Shown: positions 14,454 through 16,586 of the stretch, one piece after another
Layout of the letters: every line of letters starts with the position of its first letter
Numbering within the stretch: the first letter of the stretch is position 1
From: Bacteroidales bacterium UBA1217
GTDB lineage: Bacteria; Bacteroidota; Bacteroidia; Bacteroidales; P3
Assembly: GCA_002309335.1 (NCBI GenBank)
Contig: DBXH01000033.1
Span: forward strand, 2,510-19,095
DNA: 16,586 nucleotides
Direction: 5' to 3'
The notes under the pieces: generated by a model
What the model was told of the DNA's origin: nothing
What the model saw: the letters and a program-made list of their open reading frames with translations, nothing else
Databases searched by the model: none
Made by a program: the position numbers and the translations under genes

Positions 14454-14924
14454 ATGGATACCGCAATATTCAACCTTACACACGGACTTTATGTCCTCAC
14501 GACCCGCTTAGGCGAGAAAGATAACGGCTGCATCATCGACGCCGTGATGCAGGCTACAGCGATGCCGCAACGCATAGCTATCGGAGTGATGAAACACAAT
14601 TTGTCGCACGGCATCCTTGCCGCCTCGGGAATCTTCAATCTCAGCATTCTGACTGAGGATACTCCGCAGAAGGTGTTCCAGCATTTCGGGTTGCAGAGCG
14701 GCCGCGATGTCAACAAATTTGAGAAATGCGACGAGGTGCAGCGCTCGGCCAACGGTCTATATTTCATACCGAAATACACCAACGCCTTCCTCAGCGGCAA
14801 GGTGGAGCAGTCGATAGACCTTGATACGCACACGGTTTTCATCGCTTCGATAACCGAAAGTCGCGTCCTCTCCGACGGCAAAGGCATCACCTACAATGAC
14901 TACCGTGCCAATTTCAGGAAATAA
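14454..14924 (+). CDS. Flavin reductase family protein (FMN-binding split barrel)
   Basis: 156 residues of the flavin reductase-like fold. The N-terminus (FNLTHGLYVLTTRLGEKDNGCIIDAVMQ) is the usual substrate/flavin-binding strand region, with a Cys26-containing loop. The end TYNDYRANFRK matches the TYxxY tail of this family. It resembles the N-terminal half of high-molecular-weight rubredoxin (Hrb) of clostridia, which passes electrons from NAD(P)H to flavodiiron proteins, but the C-terminal rubredoxin domain of Hrb is absent. Located 22 bases after the flavodiiron gene, it is probably that enzyme's reductase, perhaps with a separate rubredoxin. The family is clear; partnership is inferred from position. 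Confidence 0.9.
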   Translation: MDTAIFNLTHGLYVLTTRLGEKDNGCIIDAVMQATAMPQRIAIGVMKHNLSHGILAASGIFNLSILTEDTPQKVFQHFGLQSGRDVNKFEKCDEVQRSANGLYFIPKYTNAFLSGKVEQSIDLDTHTVFIASITESRVLSDGKGITYNDYRANFRK

Positions 14925-14927
14925 TTA

Positions 14928-14959
14928 TTTTGCTGAATGAGGAAAAAGTTGTAATTTTG
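14928..14959 (+). promoter_or_regulatory. Ferritin promoter
   Basis: TTTTG (14928-14932), 19 bases, TAATTTTG (14952-14959): an exact Bacteroidetes-type promoter starting 4 bases after the flavin reductase stop. Transcription from about 14966 gives a leader of about 39 bases. Confidence 0.85.
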
Positions 14960-15004
14960 CACTCGGAAAATAACGTAAATTAATAATAACATAAAACGTA
15001 CATT

Positions 15005-15517
15005 ATGAACAAAAATGTAGCAGATCTGCTTAACGATCAAATCAACAAGGAGCTCTACTCCGCTTATCTTTATCTTGATATGTCGAACTATTTCGAGCGT
15101 CGTGGCCTGAACGGTTATGCCAACTGGTACAAAATCCAGGCTCAGGAAGAGCGCGACCACGCTATGCTGTTCTATCAGTTCCTTCAGAACAACGACTGCG
15201 TCGTAACTCTCAAAGCCATCGGCAAGCCCGACAAAAAGTTCAAGAAAGATATGGATGTGCTGAAAGCCGCCCTTGAGCACGAGGAGTACGTAACCTCGCT
15301 CATCAACAACATCTACGACGAGGCCTACAAGGTAAAAGATTTCCGTACGATGCAGTTTCTCGATTGGTTCATTAAAGAACAGGGCGAGGAAGAAACCAAC
15401 GCCCGCGATATGATCACCAAGATGGAACTTTTCGGCAACGACCCGAAGAGCCTCTATATGCTCAACCAGGAGCTTGCCGGCCGCGCCTACAGCGCTCCGA
15501 GCCTGGTGCTTGACTAA
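15005..15517 (+). CDS. ftnA: Bacterial non-heme ferritin
   Basis: 170 residues, normal length for FtnA; 24-subunit cytosolic shell that oxidises Fe(II) and stores it as mineral. The ferroxidase ligands line up with E. coli FtnA at an offset of one: Glu16, Glu49, His52, Glu93, Gln126 and Glu129. Glu48, Glu125 and Glu128 fit the third iron site. There is no heme-binding Met typical of bacterioferritin. It has its own exact promoter and is followed by a strong hairpin, so it can be expressed alone, while readthrough from the flavodiiron operon is also possible. Iron storage beside O2-reducing enzymes fits a joint defence against Fenton chemistry. Confidence 0.96.
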   Translation: MNKNVADLLNDQINKELYSAYLYLDMSNYFERRGLNGYANWYKIQAQEERDHAMLFYQFLQNNDCVVTLKAIGKPDKKFKKDMDVLKAALEHEEYVTSLINNIYDEAYKVKDFRTMQFLDWFIKEQGEEETNARDMITKMELFGNDPKSLYMLNQELAGRAYSAPSLVLD

Positions 15518-15541
15518 GATTTGCAAGGCGCTGAATCAAAT

Positions 15542-15566
15542 GGGGTGTGTGACTGTCACGCACCCC
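15542..15566 (+). terminator. Hairpin terminator or attenuator after ferritin
   Basis: GGGGTGTGTGA (15542-15552) pairs with TCACGCACCCC (15556-15566), 11 pairs including one G:U, with a 3-base loop, followed by GTTGTTT. The stem is strong but the T-run is interrupted. It ends 19 bases before the ATG of the next gene, so it could also limit readthrough into that gene. Confidence 0.7.
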
Positions 15567-15585
15567 GTTGTTTATGCTTTTGATT

Positions 15586-16080
15586 ATGGAGAATACTTTG
15601 ACCGACGAACAACCCTTGGCTGTTTACAAGACCACCGTCAGCATCATTCTTTCCGAGTTGATATATTTAGGTGTCATTGCCCTTCTTGGATATGTCGTTT
15701 TTGTGATTGATGTGCTTTGGGCGCAGATACTGCTTGGAGTATGCATAGCATTTGCGTTGTGGGGTTGTTTGTTGCTGTTGCGGCATACAAAAGACCGTAT
15801 CATCATCACTCCGAAGCAGCTGACACTTTCGAATATATACTCAAAGACTGAGCAGGGTAAATGGTCGTCCACACCTGAAGCCGTAATTCCCTGGAACATA
15901 ATCAAGGATATCTCGTCCGGCTTCGACATTAATATCTACAACAGGATAAACATACACAAAGAGATATTGGTCACTCTGTACGACGAAACACAGTATTGTA
16001 TCGACTCCGACTTGTACGATGTCTTCTTTCTTGAACGCAAACTCAACGCGTTTCGGGAGGAATTCCGTAAAAAACAATGA
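15586..16080 (+). CDS. Two-helix membrane protein, possibly with a PH-like domain
   Basis: 164 residues from the ATG at 15586. An in-frame ATG at 15574 and a TTG at 15568 exist, but the TTG touches the hairpin, so I prefer the later start (MENTLTDEQP). Two hydrophobic helices lie at about 20-41 and 43-65, then a soluble part with the pattern RIIITPKQLTL...VIPWNIIKDIS...ILVTLYD. That pattern resembles small bacterial PH-like membrane proteins, where a conserved IPW stretch precedes a beta-strand. The C-terminus (ERKLNAFREEFRKKQ) is basic and helical. No clear promoter is seen, so transcription may come through the ferritin terminator. Function unknown; the PH-like reading is tentative. Confidence 0.7.
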   Translation: MENTLTDEQPLAVYKTTVSIILSELIYLGVIALLGYVVFVIDVLWAQILLGVCIAFALWGCLLLLRHTKDRIIITPKQLTLSNIYSKTEQGKWSSTPEAVIPWNIIKDISSGFDINIYNRINIHKEILVTLYDETQYCIDSDLYDVFFLERKLNAFREEFRKKQ

Positions 16081-16092
16081 ATCGTAAAATTA

Positions 16093-16125
16093 TTTTCTCC
16101 ATATCAAGAAAAAGTCGTATCTTTG
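16093..16125 (+). promoter_or_regulatory. Promoter of the reverse rubrerythrin gene
   Basis: TATCTTTG (16118-16125) followed by CA, with a T-rich TTTTCT 19 bases upstream as a weak -33. The start would be near 16132, leading into a leader of about 45 bases that contains a near-copy of the flavodiiron leader sequence. Confidence 0.65.
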
Positions 16126-16176
16126 CACTTTGAATTCATTTGAAATTATTAATCCTTAAAAAGCTAAAAACCAATT

Positions 16177-16586
16177 ATGAGTAAAAAATTTATTTGCCCC
16201 GTTTGCGGATACGTCTACGAGGGCGACGAGATGCCTGAAAAATGCCCCATCTGCGGCAAGCAAATGCAGGAAGTGAAAGAAGATATCAAGACTTGGGCTG
16301 CCGAGCATATTGTTGGCGTTGCCAAGGATGCTCCTGAAGATATCAAGGCCGACCTGCGTATGAACTTTGAAGGCGAGTGCAAAGAGGTTGGTATGTACCT
16401 CGCAATGGCCCGCGTGGCTCATCGCGAAGGATATCCTGAAATTGGTCTCTACTGGGAAAAGGCCGCCTTTGAGGAGGCTGAGCACGCTGCCAAATTCGCC
16501 GAGTTGCTTGGCGAAGTGCTGACCGACAGCACCAAGCAGAACCTCAAGATGCGCGTCGATGCCGAATATGGTGCCACCGCCGGCAA
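16177..16586 (+). CDS. rbr: Reverse rubrerythrin, 3'-truncated by the window edge
   Basis: 136 residues are visible; the rest is beyond the window. The N-terminus is a rubredoxin domain with iron ligands Cys7, Cys10, Cys23 and Cys26 ([20 protein letters not shown]), followed by a four-helix diiron domain. Visible diiron ligand candidates are Glu67 in [11 protein letters not shown] and the ExxH motif Glu100-His103 ([16 protein letters not shown]). Classical rubrerythrins carry the rubredoxin domain at the C-terminus; this order is the reverse type that acts as an NADH-linked peroxidase in anaerobes. Electrons would come from an NADH:rubredoxin reductase or similar, possibly the flavin reductase encoded upstream. 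It has its own promoter. Confidence 0.93.
   Translation, partial: MSKKFICPVCGYVYEGDEMPEKCPICGKQMQEVKEDIKTWAAEHIVGVAKDAPEDIKADLRMNFEGECKEVGMYLAMARVAHREGYPEIGLYWEKAAFEEAEHAAKFAELLGEVLTDSTKQNLKMRVDAEYGATAG

Noticed and set aside
14900..15526. 208-residue open frame on the - strand opposite ferritin
   Set aside because: Covers the ferritin gene and its promoter; no family resemblance.

Overview
The window looks like chromosomal DNA of an anaerobic member of the Bacteroidales. The support is: several promoters of the Bacteroidetes type (TTTTG, 19 bases, TAnnTTTG), almost no Shine-Dalgarno sequences, a gldH lipoprotein gene, a C69 dipeptidase, and an oxygen-defence set (flavodiiron protein, flavin reductase, ferritin, reverse rubrerythrin) typical of gut or oral anaerobes. 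Species cannot be fixed from the sequence alone.

Left part (1-4414, + strand): the 3' three quarters of a type I restriction enzyme motor subunit (hsdR, cut by the window edge). Only 11 bases later comes a secreted C69 dipeptidase, and 2 bases after that a small exported protein of unknown function. This strand ends 5 bases from the convergent rlmN.

Middle part (4420-11014, - strand, transcribed right to left): holB (DNA polymerase III delta'), a ricT/PSP1-type Fe-S protein with a long Arg/Asp/Asn/Gln tail, gldH, a class A penicillin-binding protein and rlmN. The last four are tightly packed: ricT and gldH overlap, and the PBP stop codon touches the rlmN start codon. A clear promoter lies before holB, and a possible internal one overlaps the holB stop codon.

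Accessory part (11015-13231): a pair of inverted REP-like units, then an AT-rich gene encoding a protein with two tandem FtsK-gamma DNA-binding domains but no FtsK motor. Behind its start is an 845-base non-coding region. It holds that gene's promoter, palindromic ATAATCAGT sites, a probable small RNA with its own promoter and intrinsic terminator, a six-copy nonamer array phased at about one helical turn, and a G-rich polypurine tract. This is the least explained part of the window.

Right part (13232-16586, + strand): flavodiiron protein plus flavin reductase (one operon), ferritin with its own promoter and terminator, a two-helix membrane protein, and the start of a reverse rubrerythrin. 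Together they would reduce O2 and peroxide and store the iron that would otherwise feed Fenton chemistry.
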